NCBI GenBank assembly: GCA_016194975.1 | Contig: JACQAM010000009.1 | Span: 64,788-128,787 of the forward strand | DNA length: 64,000 nucleotides | Direction of reading: 5' to 3' | From: Bacteroidota bacterium | GTDB lineage: Bacteria; Bacteroidota; Bacteroidia; Palsa-965 | Position numbers and translations under genes: made by a program | Notes under the pieces: generated by a model | The model's input: only the letters and a program-made list of their open reading frames with translations | Told to the model about the DNA's origin: nothing | Database searches by the model: none | Shown here: piece after piece, positions 26,734 through 35,190 of the stretch | How positions within the stretch are numbered: position 1 is the first letter of the stretch | Layout: every line of letters starts with the position of its first letter

Positions 26734-26895
26734 ATGAAGAATTCTATAAAACAATATTTTCTCTTCCTGCTTATCCTTTCATTTTTGTCAATGTCAATGC
26801 AAAGTTGCCGCCTCTTTCATAAAAATATTTGCACGACTTGTGGAGTGGGTGATGGCACCAAAGAGAAAAAAGGAACGCATCACAACTGGCGCTGA
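26734..26895 (+). CDS. Micro-lipoprotein 3 of a tandem trio
   Basis: A 53-residue frame starting 13 bp after the second one. The signal FLFLLILSFLSMSMQSC is followed by RLFHKNICTTCGVG with a CxxC pair, and a basic His-containing tail (KEKKGTHHNWR). The alignment with micro-lipoprotein 1 (SMAMESCWLLHGKNHCGDC against SMSMQSCRLFHKNICTTC) shows they are paralogues. Confidence 0.58.
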   Translation: MKNSIKQYFLFLLILSFLSMSMQSCRLFHKNICTTCGVGDGTKEKKGTHHNWR

Positions 26896-26963
26896 TTTTC
26901 CCCGTAGTTTTTTTCAATTCATCCACGAATTCATAATTCGCATATCCGCACTTTCCGCATTCC

Positions 26964-27133
26964 GTTCCCCCATTCGTAATTCGTTTCCGAATTCGCATCC
27001 TATAAATATTGTCTCAGCCACTGACGCGCTTTATTTTCGTCCGTAAAAAGTTTTGCCGGAAAAGGTGGTTTCTTCAATCCGAGGTAAAGATTGGCAAGCA
27101 TTGAAGACACAGGAGAATTTGTAATGATGGAGG
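26964..27133. repeat. Left copy of a 170-bp direct repeat flanking the FG-GAP gene
   Basis: It matches 29071-29240 at a constant offset of 2,107 bp with no gaps and few substitutions. The copy begins GTTCCCCCATTCGTAATTCG and includes the last 44 or so codons of the STAS-like gene plus the spacer beyond its stop. The right copy is the intact gene. Confidence 0.92.
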
Positions 27134-27161
27134 CCTCAAACTTTAATCCTGAAATATCCAT
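27000..27161 (-). pseudogene. Truncated second copy of the STAS-like gene's 3' end
   Basis: A 53-codon frame (ATG at 27161) ends IITNSPVSSMLANLYLGLKK then PPFPAKLFTDENKARQWLRQYL, almost identical to the end of the intact gene at 29107. Most changes against the intact copy are synonymous or conservative (Ile to Val, Ser codons), so it looks like the end of a diverged homologue rather than a decaying copy. The N-terminal two thirds are missing. Whether the short frame is translated is unknown. Confidence 0.75.
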
Positions 27162-27218
27162 AGAAGTTGTTTTTTATTTTGTTAGTTATATTTTTTTCAT
27201 TTTAAATAAATTTCCCGG

Positions 27219-28718
27219 TTATTCAAATAAAATCTTCTTCGTCTCTATAACATCCCCCAATTGCATTTTCACAAAATAAACTCCAGCCGACAAATCATTT
27301 CTCTTGATTGCAGCAAGGTGTTCTCCTTCCGACATATTTTCATTTTCAACAACTTCAATTTCCCTTCCAGTTAAATCGTATAGGGAAATTTTCACATTCT
27401 GAGATTGATTAAGTGAAAAGGAAAGTGTGGCATTTTCATTTGTAGGATTCGGATACAGTTGAACATTATTTGAAATTTCATTTTGCATAATTCCGGAAGG
27501 TGTAATAAGATTTCGGAAAATGGAAAATACGCCCACTCCTGAAGAGTTGCTGTTGTTGACAATGATTTCATTTTTTCCATCACCGTCTATGTCAGCAAGT
27601 ATTACACCGTCTGGATATTGTAAGGTTGCGAAATCAACATGGGCTGCCATTGAAGAGGTTGTAAAACTTCCAGGCGTAGAAGTATTCCGGAAAACAGCAA
27701 TTGTATTTGCAACATTATTCGAAATGACAACATCCGGTTTGTTGTCATTGTCAATATTGCCAACAGCAATACTGAACGGATCACAACCGGAGACACCTGC
27801 GGAAAATGCAACTGGAGCCGCGAAGGATGTGGTTGAAATTGTTCCTGCTGATGTCATCAAACTTCTGAGAACGACCAATTGATCAACCTGAAACCTGCAA
27901 GCAGCAACAATATCTCTGTGACCATCCACATCAATATCTGAAATCGAGAGATCATAGGGTTGTCCGGGAGTTGTCAGATCCACTCTTGTTGCGAAAGAGA
28001 TATTTCCAACTGTACTTGTATTCTGAAAAATTGCAATTGTTGGTGCCGCTTCATAACCTACGGCAAGATCTTTTTTTCCGTCGCCATCAATATCGGCAAC
28101 TGAAAGTCTGCGAAGATTAGCGAAAGGAACTTGCATTGTTATTTCTGCTGCAAAACTAATTGTACCAATTGTACTTGTATTGCGCATGATCACAACTCTT
28201 CCTCTCTGATCATCACAAGCTACAATATCATCTTTTCCGTCACCATCAATATCGGCCAGTTGCAATCCTTTTGTATTGGCAATGGTATTGTCAAAAATCT
28301 GCTCAGCGGCAAAAGATAAATTTCCAACGGTACTTGTATTTCTGAAAACGGAAAATCCATAGGGATTGGAATCCCATTTGCTCGTCAGCACATCTTTTTT
28401 TCCGTCGCCATCCAGATCCGAAGTTTGCGCTTGCCATGAAGCACCGCTAACTAAAATATCTGCAGTAGTTGCGGAAAAAGAACTTGAATTAATAACGCCA
28501 ACAGTACTTGTGTTGCGGTAAACAGAAATTGGTCCTGCATAAGTTACAGTCATATCCAGTTTTCCGTCGCCATCCATATCGGAAGCAGCAACATTTGACC
28601 CACCGTTGAAAAGGGGTGCAGATGTAAAATCAACTCGTGCAGCAAATGATCCTGTGGTAATTTGCGCTGCAAGAACAAAAGGAAATGCTGCCGTAATAAA
28701 AAGATAGAAGTGTTTCAT
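27219..28718 (-). CDS. Secreted FG-GAP/VCBS-repeat protein with T9SS sorting domain
   Basis: A 499-residue exoprotein with a signal peptide ending VLAAQI. It has about seven repeats of roughly 55-65 residues, each carrying a Ca2+-binding-type loop such as SDMDGDGKLDMTV, ADIDGDGKDDIVA and GNIDNDNKPDVVI, separated by the phrase VFRNTSTVG. They probably fold as an integrin-like beta-propeller. The end (NNVQLYPNPTNENATLSFSL to KKILFE) is a type-A T9SS domain. It lies between two direct repeats and looks like inserted cargo. Confidence 0.88.
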   Translation of the reverse strand: MKHFYLFITAAFPFVLAAQITTGSFAARVDFTSAPLFNGGSNVAASDMDGDGKLDMTVTYAGPISVYRNTSTVGVINSSSFSATTADILVSGASWQAQTSDLDGDGKKDVLTSKWDSNPYGFSVFRNTSTVGNLSFAAEQIFDNTIANTKGLQLADIDGDGKDDIVACDDQRGRVVIMRNTSTIGTISFAAEITMQVPFANLRRLSVADIDGDGKKDLAVGYEAAPTIAIFQNTSTVGNISFATRVDLTTPGQPYDLSISDIDVDGHRDIVAACRFQVDQLVVLRSLMTSAGTISTTSFAAPVAFSAGVSGCDPFSIAVGNIDNDNKPDVVISNNVANTIAVFRNTSTPGSFTTSSMAAHVDFATLQYPDGVILADIDGDGKNEIIVNNSNSSGVGVFSIFRNLITPSGIMQNEISNNVQLYPNPTNENATLSFSLNQSQNVKISLYDLTGREIEVVENENMSEGEHLAAIKRNDLSAGVYFVKMQLGDVIETKKILFE

Positions 28719-28975
28719 AAGTTTAGGTTTTAGAACTTATTGAAAATTACTAAAATTTAGGTTGAAGAATTAATTGTGCCGAACGGATTTCAATTTTCTT
28801 GCTCGTTCCTCCGGTTGATGTACGCTGGTCAAGAATTTCACTCAATATTTCACCAACACTTTACAAGTGTATGTAATCTAAAGTATAAAGTCAAGTTTTT
28901 TACAAAATAGAGTAAACACTACGAAATCATTGGTATGATTATCTTTGGAAGGAAACCCGAATTCATAATTTGTAA

Positions 28976-29019
28976 ATTCTCACTTTGCATTTTCGCACCT
29001 ATTCTCACTTCGGTCCCCC
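28976..29019 (-). repeat. Dispersed GGGGGAACGAAGTGCGAA family, copy A
   Basis: Read on the minus strand it starts GGGGGACCGAAGTGAGAATA and continues GGTGCGAAAATGCAAAGTG. It matches copies at 29034 and 59047 with few substitutions. Confidence 0.8.
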
Positions 29020-29033
29020 ATTCGTAATTGGCA

Positions 29034-29078
29034 AATTCGCACTTCGCATTTTCGTACCTATTCGCACTTCGTTCCCCC
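29034..29078 (-). repeat. Dispersed GGGGGAACGAAGTGCGAA family, copy B
   Basis: On the minus strand it starts GGGGGAACGAAGTGCGAATA and continues GGTACGAAAATGCGAAGTG. It abuts the STAS-like gene and overlaps the edge of the right direct repeat. Confidence 0.85.
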
Positions 29079-29240
29079 ATTCGTAATTCGTTCCCGAATT
29101 CGCATCCTATAAATATTGTCTCAGCCACTGACGCGCTTTATTTTCGTCCGTAAAAAGTTTTGCCGGAAAAGGTGGTTTCTTCAATCCGAGGTAAAGATTG
29201 GCAAGCATCGATGATATAGGAGAATTTGTAATGATGGCGA
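29071..29240. repeat. Right copy of the 170-bp direct repeat
   Basis: This copy consists of the 3' end of the intact STAS-like gene and its downstream spacer, and matches 26964-27133. Confidence 0.92.
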
Positions 29241-29499
29241 GCGCTTTTACAAGTTTCGGCGTTTCCTCCGAAGCAAGTTCCCTGGTTTCTTTATCCGCAC
29301 CGCCTACGTTCGTCACTTCACCCAGCCAGCAGATCTTTTTTCCATTCGAAAGCTCAGCGATCTGCCGGAAAGAATTATGGAGTGAATCTTTAGTGAGCAC
29401 AGCTCCTTTATTGAAAACGGAACAGAAGATCCCGTCATCTTCAAACCACATTCTTGAAAGAGGTGAGTCAATTACATTGACATGATTTGGGGGAATCAT
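29107..29499 (-). CDS. STAS/SpoIIAA-like small protein
   Basis: A 131-residue soluble protein: a beta strand (VIDSPLSRMWFEDDGIFC), an alpha segment beginning LTKDSLHNSFRQIAELSNGKK, CWLGEVTNVGG, then AIITNSPISSMLANLYLGL and the end AKLFTDENKARQWLRQYL. This is the alpha/beta pattern of the SpoIIAA/STAS-like family found in Bacteroidota. A TAATTTTG promoter box at 29537-29544 would place the ATG at 29499 correctly; the TTG 33 bp upstream is unlikely. Its 3' end is duplicated at 27000. Confidence 0.72.
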   Translation of the reverse strand: MIPPNHVNVIDSPLSRMWFEDDGIFCSVFNKGAVLTKDSLHNSFRQIAELSNGKKICWLGEVTNVGGADKETRELASEETPKLVKALAIITNSPISSMLANLYLGLKKPPFPAKLFTDENKARQWLRQYL

Positions 29500-29609
29500 T
29501 TTACAGGGAGATTTTTGGTTTTTATTTTGCAAAGTTCAAAATTAACCGGAAAAACTTTCGTGCATCAACATTAAAAAAATCATCCGAAGATGCGTGGTAA
29601 TATTTTTTC

Positions 29610-29645
29610 AAAAAAAACCGGCAGGTGATCTGATCATCCTGCCGG
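29610..29645 (-). terminator. Rho-independent terminator
   Basis: CCGGCAGG / CCTGCCGG arms with partly paired interior, followed on the minus strand by eight Ts. It ends the SprB-repeat gene at 29677. Confidence 0.9.
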
Positions 29646-29676
29646 CCCCTCATGAAATTGAAATAAAAAATCGTGA

Positions 29677-31377
29677 TCAGTACTTTGAGATTTTTTGTGT
29701 GATGCGTGTGCCGTTCATCTGAACCTGCAACAAATAAATTCCTGCCGGCTGATCAGCAATGTTCAAAACATGCACTGCATCTTTTGCGCACGTGAAATTC
29801 TCACTGTAAATGGTTTTCCCGGTAATGTCATACAATGTGATCCGTAGATCTCCCGCAACAGAAGTTTTAATATTAATAACTGTTGAAGCCGGGTTTGGAT
29901 AAATGAAGAAACCATTTGACAAGGAAGGAGTGCTGATGCCCGTTCCGTCATTGATGGAAACCGTATCACAAACAGAAGCACATCCGTTTGCATCTGTTAC
30001 GCACACCGTATAAGTTCCGAGTCCAAGGCCAGAAGCAGTTTGTGTTGTTTGAGATCCTGGTGACCACAAATAAGTGTATGGGCCTGTTCCACCCGTTGGT
30101 GTAGCAGTTGCAGATCCATTGGTGCATCCAACACAAGTAGCATCTGTTCCGCTAGTGGTAACGGTCATCACCGGTGGTTGTGTTATGCTGAAGATCTGGT
30201 TGGTGGAGCAACCATTTGCATCCGTGACCACCACACCATGATTTCCTGCGCAGAGATTCGAATCGTTCTGTGCAGTTCCACCTGACGTCCATGAATACAT
30301 AAACGGAGATGTACCTCCTGTTGGATTTGCCATTGCAACTCCATCGCACGATCCGTTGCACGATGCATTGATCATCGTAACGTTTGCCATCAGCGGATTC
30401 GGTTGCATTACAGTTACAGTTGAGGTGGCCATACATCCGTTCGCGTCTGTTACTGTTGCAGTGTAAGTTCCCGCTGTTAAACCGTTGATCATTGTTGTAG
30501 TTTGATTTCCCGGCGACCACATGTAAGTGTAAGCGGGTGTTCCGCCACTTGCGCTCACTGTAGCTGATCCGTCGTTGCCGCCATTACAAGAAACAGAAGT
30601 GGAAGTTGTAGTTGCCATTACTGCGGTGGAAGGTTGTGCGATGGTTGTAGCGACAGAAGTTGCGCATCCGTTCGCATCAGTGATCGTACACGCGTAAGTT
30701 CCCATTGGTAATCCGGTAGCTGTTTGCGTCATTTGTGCGGGTGTTGAATTCCAGCTATAAGAATAAGGAGGCGTTCCGCCGAATGGAGTTGCAGTTGCAG
30801 TTCCGTCACTTCCGCCAAAACAATTTACAGAAGTGTTGGATGATGTTGCACTAACAGCAGAGGAAGGCTGAGTAATAATTGAAACAACAGTTGTTGAACA
30901 ACCATTGTTATCTGTCACTGTGCAAGTGTATGAACCCGGTCCGAGATTAGTTGCAGTTTGTGTATTCTGTACCGGCGTTGAATTCCAGGAATAAGAATAG
31001 TTGGGAGTTCCTCCCGAAGCAACTGCAGTTGCAGATCCGTTCATTCCACCGAAGCAGGCAACGTTTACATGCGATTCTGTTGCGGTAAGCATTGTAGGTT
31101 CCGTGATGGTCACTGTTGCTGTGGCCGATTGCACGCCATTGGTAACAGTAACGGTATAACTCCCTGCACACAGGTTGGTCGCTGTTTGTGTTGTTTGCGT
31201 GGGTGTGGAGTTCCACGAATAAGTTCCTGCAGGAACAAAACCGGATTGATTTGCCATTGCAGATCCAATACATTGTCCGTTGCACGACTCATTCACAACG
31301 TTACTGATCGTCACAGTTTGAGCGAATGCGTAATAAGAAAGGAACATTGCAAAAAAGATTGTGTAAATTTTTTTCAT
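29677..31377 (-). CDS. Secreted SprB-repeat protein with T9SS sorting domain
   Basis: A 566-residue exoprotein. After a signal peptide (MKKIYTIFFAMFLSYYAFA) come about six SprB-type repeats of roughly 75 residues, each with a CxG...G-A pattern and the phrase GTYTVTVTDANGC. The end (LSNGFFIYPNPASTVINIKT to TQKISKY) is a type-A T9SS domain. SprB repeats form the stalk of gliding adhesins; here they are short and the sorting domain is type A, so surface anchoring through that domain is expected. I start at the MKKIYT methionine; 16 extra N-terminal residues are possible but have no signal character. Confidence 0.88.
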   Translation of the reverse strand: MKKIYTIFFAMFLSYYAFAQTVTISNVVNESCNGQCIGSAMANQSGFVPAGTYSWNSTPTQTTQTATNLCAGSYTVTVTNGVQSATATVTITEPTMLTATESHVNVACFGGMNGSATAVASGGTPNYSYSWNSTPVQNTQTATNLGPGSYTCTVTDNNGCSTTVVSIITQPSSAVSATSSNTSVNCFGGSDGTATATPFGGTPPYSYSWNSTPAQMTQTATGLPMGTYACTITDANGCATSVATTIAQPSTAVMATTTSTSVSCNGGNDGSATVSASGGTPAYTYMWSPGNQTTTMINGLTAGTYTATVTDANGCMATSTVTVMQPNPLMANVTMINASCNGSCDGVAMANPTGGTSPFMYSWTSGGTAQNDSNLCAGNHGVVVTDANGCSTNQIFSITQPPVMTVTTSGTDATCVGCTNGSATATPTGGTGPYTYLWSPGSQTTQTASGLGLGTYTVCVTDANGCASVCDTVSINDGTGISTPSLSNGFFIYPNPASTVINIKTSVAGDLRITLYDITGKTIYSENFTCAKDAVHVLNIADQPAGIYLLQVQMNGTRITQKISKY

Positions 31378-31584
31378 AATTTTTTTTTTAGTGTTGGGTT
31401 TTTGATTTGAGGTTGACCGATTCAAATATCAACCACACCGCTGCAATAAAAACGGCGTGGAAGAATTGGTTACGATAAATATGAATTAAGATGTTCGCCT
31501 TTATTAATTGCAAAATAATTTACATTTCCCTCGGGGCGGGACTGATTTCGATAACCAGCGGTTAATTTTCGATACCCGGGAAGA

Positions 31585-32295
31585 TTATCGCAGAAAACTT
31601 TTGATGGCAGTGCCCAGTTCTTTTTTCCTGGAACGGCTCACCGGTAATTTATATCCTGCCACACTCAGGAGACTGTTTTCATAGCTCGAAATTTTATCGA
31701 GACGCACAATGTAAGAATGATGAACACGAAGAAACTGTCCCGCAGGCAGGCGTGCGAGAATCGTTTTCATGGTGGAGTGAGCGGTGAATTTTTCGCGCAG
31801 TGTGTGAATGACCACGTAATCGGCCAGCGATTTGATGAAGATGATCTCGGCCGGATCAATCTTTACAATACGTGCTGTGGTTTTGACGTAGAGCGGATTT
31901 GCGCCGGGATTTTTTTTATTCTGTTCAAAAACTTTCTGTGCTTTTTTTACTGCTTTCTGAAATCGTTCGGGAAGAATAGGTTTGACCAGAAAATCCAGTA
32001 CGTCGAAATCAAATGCGCTGGCTGCATATTTTTTATGTGATGTGATGAGGACAACCGGTGGAAGATTGTCATTGTATTTTTCAAGCATTTCCAGTCCGCT
32101 CATTCCCGGCATTTCCACATCCAGAAAAATAAGGTCCGTTTTATGATCCTTCAGGTAATTCAGTGCATCCTGTGCGCCGGAAAAAGTTCCGCAGGGTTCA
32201 AGCGAGGCATTTTTCCTGATCATGATCTCCACGATCCTGCAGGTCATTTCGTCGTCATCGACAACGATACAATTCATCCGGTTGGGTGCAGCCAT
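31585..32295 (-). CDS. LytTR-family response regulator
   Basis: A 236-residue DNA-binding regulator. The receiver domain has the acidic pocket VVDDDE and phospho-acceptor Asp59 in LIFLDVEMPGMSG. The last 100 residues (TTARIVKIDPAEIIFIKSLADYV, HSYIVRLDKISSYENSLL, LPVSRSRKKELG) are a LytTR domain. It lies 29 bp downstream of the hybrid kinase, so the two very likely form a phosphorelay. The first ATG (MAAPNRMN) is used; the ATG six codons later is equally possible. Confidence 0.9.
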   Translation of the reverse strand: MAAPNRMNCIVVDDDEMTCRIVEIMIRKNASLEPCGTFSGAQDALNYLKDHKTDLIFLDVEMPGMSGLEMLEKYNDNLPPVVLITSHKKYAASAFDFDVLDFLVKPILPERFQKAVKKAQKVFEQNKKNPGANPLYVKTTARIVKIDPAEIIFIKSLADYVVIHTLREKFTAHSTMKTILARLPAGQFLRVHHSYIVRLDKISSYENSLLSVAGYKLPVSRSRKKELGTAIKSFLR

Positions 32296-32324
32296 GCGTC
32301 GAAATTAATTAATCCGCGTTAATT

Positions 32325-34544
32325 TCATTTTATGAAATCAAGTTGTTCCAGTTCTTTGAGCGCGATCAGTGTCATTTGCCGGAGTTTCCCGATTTCCGCC
32401 AGGTTTTTTTTCAGGGAATTTTTCCGGCACTGATCTTCCAGTTGTTCTACCATCTTCATTTTTTCTTTCCGGAAAATATTTCCTGCTCCCGATCTGAATT
32501 TATGAGCCAGCTCACCCAGCTCGTTGTTTTTTTTCTTCTCCGCAAGTTTCGACATTTTCCGGATCATTTTCGGCGCGTTCACCGAAAAGATCCTGATGAG
32601 TTCTTGTTGCATCTCCTTGTCGTTATGCGTTATCTTTTCGAGATAGCGGAGATCGATCACTTTAAAATTATTTTTTTTCGCCGGAGTCTTTTCAGTTTTC
32701 TTCGCGGGCTTTCGCTTTTTTCCGGTCCAGTAAATGATCTTTGAATACAATTCATCCGGATCAACAGGTTTGGAAACATAGTCGTTCATTCCTGCTGCGA
32801 GGCATTTTTCTTTTTCTCCTTCAATGGCGTGAGCAGTCACCGCAATGACCGGGACATTTTTCCATTGATTAATTATCCTGATGCGCCGCGTTACTTCATA
32901 TCCATCCATCTCCGGAAGTTTAATATCCATCAGGATCACATCGTATTTATTTTTCTCAAGCATCTTCAGCGCAATTCTTCCATCTTCTGCCATGTCGATA
33001 GTGATCTGCTTTTTCTGAAAAAGGATACGCATCAATTCCCTGTTCATCTCGTTGTCCTCGACAAGCAGAATCCGCAACGAAGAAGTTCTTCCACCTGATA
33101 ATTTTTTTTCTGCCTCGTAAATTTTATTTGATTCCGGTTTTTTACAATTTGCTTTTTCGTAAGCAAGCGTGAAATGAAAAGATGTGCCTTCGTTCAATTT
33201 ACTATTGACAGAGATCTCGCCGCCCTGTAATTCCACGAGATGCCTCGAGATCGCAAGGCCAATACCGGTTCCCTCATGTTTTTTCCAATCAGAACGATTC
33301 GCTTTTCCGAAACGGTCAAAAATGTAAGGAAGTTCATTCATCGATATTCCCACGCCGGTATCGGAGATCGTAAAACCTGTTTCAACATGATCTTCTTTTT
33401 CATCGAGCATTGTGCAGTAAACCGAAATTTTTCCACGCTCTGTGAATTTTAATGCGTTAGAAAGAAGATTGAGTAAGATCTGCCCTAAACGAACCGGGTC
33501 GCCGATGAGAGAAATTTCCAGTCGCGGATCAATCTGCGATTCAAGTTCTATTCCTTTCTGATTTGCAGTCACGCTGAATACACGCAATGCATCATTCACG
33601 ATCTTGGGAATATTGAAATCGTGTTTTTCCAGTTGTATTTTTCCTTCCTGCAAACGGGAAAGATCCAGCAGGTCATTGATGATCACCAGTAGATTTTCGC
33701 CCGAACTACGTATGATGTCAGCATATTCTTTTTGTTCGCCGTTCAATGGCGATTGAATAAGGAGCCGCGCAAAACCTACAATGGCATTCATCGGTGTGCG
33801 TATCTCGTGGCTGATATTGGCAAGAAACATTTCGGAAACATTTCGCGCAAGCTCAGCGCGCTCCGATCTGTCTTTTTCTTTTTTCAGGAATTCTTCCGTT
33901 TGTTTTCTCTTCGTTACATCGCGGATAATGGAAATGAGTTGTGTTTTTCCACCGGAAACAACCGGCTTGAGTGAATACTGAATATTTATCCGCTGTCCGT
34001 CTTTGCGAATGATAATTGTTTCACCGGAATCGGAAGAATTTTCATGATTCAAACGCTGACGGAGACGCTGCATCAATTCGTCACGAAGTTCAGGCGCTAC
34101 TATTTCAAAGAAGGAAGACATTTTCTGTAACTCTTCCAGCGAGTAGCCATATAATTTCTGCAACGCATCATTGCAATAAATAAAATTGCTGCCTTCTGTA
34201 ATGGCAACACCTTCTCCCATTTCACTCTGTGCGCGAAGAAGTGTTTCATAGCGTTCGGTCTGTGCGCGCAAAAGTTCTTCTCTGCGGATGATCTCTTCAG
34301 TGCGCTGTTCGACTTTTTTTTCCAGCGTCTGGTTGAGCTCTTTCAATTCTGCCAATTGTTCGCGCGCCACTTCGAGTACCAATTGCACCCCGACAAAAAA
34401 TTCCGCGAACTCATCATCATGTTCGGGAAGATTCACGTTTTCAGAAAAATCTCCTATTGCTGCTTTGGCGAAAACCGGAACGATGCTCTCGAGCCGTTCT
34501 TTTACAAAACGACGGTACGCTGCAATATCATTTTCATCATTCAT
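32325..34544 (-). CDS. Hybrid sensor histidine kinase (PAS-HisKA-HATPase-REC-Hpt)
   Basis: A 739-residue soluble kinase without transmembrane helices. The order is an N-terminal helical region and coiled coil (about 65-105), a PAS domain (about 105-220), HisKA with His246 in NISHEIRTPMN, HATPase with N and G boxes (LLNLLSNALKFT, DTGVGIS, GTGIGLAIS), a receiver with Asp540 in VILMDIKLPEMDG, and a C-terminal Hpt with His681 in LAHKFRSGAG. This is a complete internal phosphorelay. It overlaps the preceding STAS-like gene by 4 bp and is followed by the LytTR regulator. The signal is probably cytoplasmic. Confidence 0.94.
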   Translation of the reverse strand: MNDENDIAAYRRFVKERLESIVPVFAKAAIGDFSENVNLPEHDDEFAEFFVGVQLVLEVAREQLAELKELNQTLEKKVEQRTEEIIRREELLRAQTERYETLLRAQSEMGEGVAITEGSNFIYCNDALQKLYGYSLEELQKMSSFFEIVAPELRDELMQRLRQRLNHENSSDSGETIIIRKDGQRINIQYSLKPVVSGGKTQLISIIRDVTKRKQTEEFLKKEKDRSERAELARNVSEMFLANISHEIRTPMNAIVGFARLLIQSPLNGEQKEYADIIRSSGENLLVIINDLLDLSRLQEGKIQLEKHDFNIPKIVNDALRVFSVTANQKGIELESQIDPRLEISLIGDPVRLGQILLNLLSNALKFTERGKISVYCTMLDEKEDHVETGFTISDTGVGISMNELPYIFDRFGKANRSDWKKHEGTGIGLAISRHLVELQGGEISVNSKLNEGTSFHFTLAYEKANCKKPESNKIYEAEKKLSGGRTSSLRILLVEDNEMNRELMRILFQKKQITIDMAEDGRIALKMLEKNKYDVILMDIKLPEMDGYEVTRRIRIINQWKNVPVIAVTAHAIEGEKEKCLAAGMNDYVSKPVDPDELYSKIIYWTGKKRKPAKKTEKTPAKKNNFKVIDLRYLEKITHNDKEMQQELIRIFSVNAPKMIRKMSKLAEKKKNNELGELAHKFRSGAGNIFRKEKMKMVEQLEDQCRKNSLKKNLAEIGKLRQMTLIALKELEQLDFIK

Positions 34545-34948
34545 TTTATTTCCCCGGGCATTAACCAGTTTTTTGCTTCCTGCTCGGTGTCAAAATATTT
34601 TACTTTATCCGATCGGCCAGAAGCCATGATGATAAAATTGGCAACATATTTCAGGAATGTGTTTGCGCCGTAGATCGCTACCTTGTCGAATACCATCAGC
34701 TTAAGAGCTTTGTTCGCAGCACTGCGCGATGCCGCATTGGTCTTACCGATCTTCTGCAGATCAGTAAGTATGAGAACGGGAATATTTTTTTTCGCCAGTT
34801 GGTCAATGAGAAGCAGTGTATCATCCTGCATTTTCGTTACCGTTTCTGCGTCCTGGTTACCGCGGTAAATATTCCTGATCAGGTTTTCATGGTCAATGAA
34901 CACTTCATTTACCATTATGGCAGTCGTTGCTGTGTCAGATCCTTTCAT
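34541..34948 (-). CDS. STAS/SpoIIAA-like protein upstream of the hybrid kinase
   Basis: A 135-residue soluble protein. The middle (IDQLAKKNIPVLILTDLQKIGKTNAASRSAA) and end (NFIIMASGRSDKVKYFDTEQEAKNWL) follow the same alpha/beta plan as the protein at 29107. It overlaps the kinase start by 4 bp (ATGA), so the two are co-translated. STAS proteins commonly act as partners or switches of kinases, so it may tune the kinase. The phosphorylatable Ser of anti-sigma antagonists is not obvious by eye. Confidence 0.75.
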   Translation of the reverse strand: MKGSDTATTAIMVNEVFIDHENLIRNIYRGNQDAETVTKMQDDTLLLIDQLAKKNIPVLILTDLQKIGKTNAASRSAANKALKLMVFDKVAIYGANTFLKYVANFIIMASGRSDKVKYFDTEQEAKNWLMPGEIK

Positions 34949-35073
34949 ACTGATTTATGTAATTCAGCCAATTTAGAAAAATGGTGCGAAAGAACAAACG
35001 GAACATCATGACCAGAGTTTCGTATACAATCAAAGCATGGTGGACTCCCGAACAGGTTAGGAATTTAGTACTC

Positions 35074-35120
35074 TTTCGTATTTCGCAACTTTTCCCGAAT
35101 TAATTCGGGATTTCGTACTC
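35074..35120. repeat. Palindromic intergenic repeat with core TCCCGAATTAATTCGGGA
   Basis: A perfect 18-bp palindrome at 35093-35110 is embedded in TTTCGTA words on both sides. The same arrangement, inverted, lies at about 39810-39860, and another perfect palindrome of the same form is at 58996. Confidence 0.75.
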
Positions 35121-35146
35121 TATAAAATACCCTGTTTTAGGTACGC

Positions 35147-35167
35147 GGTGCATTTCTGAAACGCACC
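35147..35167. promoter_or_regulatory. Candidate feoAB operator
   Basis: GGTGC-a-TTT and AAA-c-GCACC form imperfect inverted arms. The site lies 10 bp upstream of the feoA -7 box, where a repressor would block transcription. It does not resemble the classical Fur box, so the regulator is unknown. Confidence 0.4.
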
Positions 35168-35176
35168 CGTCATGGC

Positions 35177-35184
35177 TACCTTTG
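35177..35184 (+). promoter_or_regulatory. Promoter -7 box for feoAB
   Basis: TACCTTTG is an exact TAnnTTTG match and lies only 6 bp before the ATG at 35191. Confidence 0.65.
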
Positions 35185-35190
35185 TTTATG

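Larger units (their letters stand above)
28719..29106. other. 388-bp spacer made of TGCGAA-type repeats
   Basis: No gene is visible. The first 200 bp have no recognised content beyond a weak TAATTTTC box upstream of the FG-GAP gene. From about 28955 on, the spacer is built of TTCGCA/TTCGTA words, including two copies of the dispersed repeat described separately. Confidence 0.7.

Noticed and set aside
29500-29532. TTG start giving a longer STAS-like protein.
   Set aside because: The promoter box at 29537-29544 lies only 4 bp upstream of that TTG, and the extra 11 residues (MQNKNQKSPCK) are not domain-like. The ATG at 29499 is preferred.
31739-31760. CCCGCAGGCAGGCGTGCGAG, which resembles the GC-rich palindromic elements.
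   Set aside because: It codes for the normal LytTR-domain residues (RLPAGQFLRVHH) and has no insertion relative to the family pattern.
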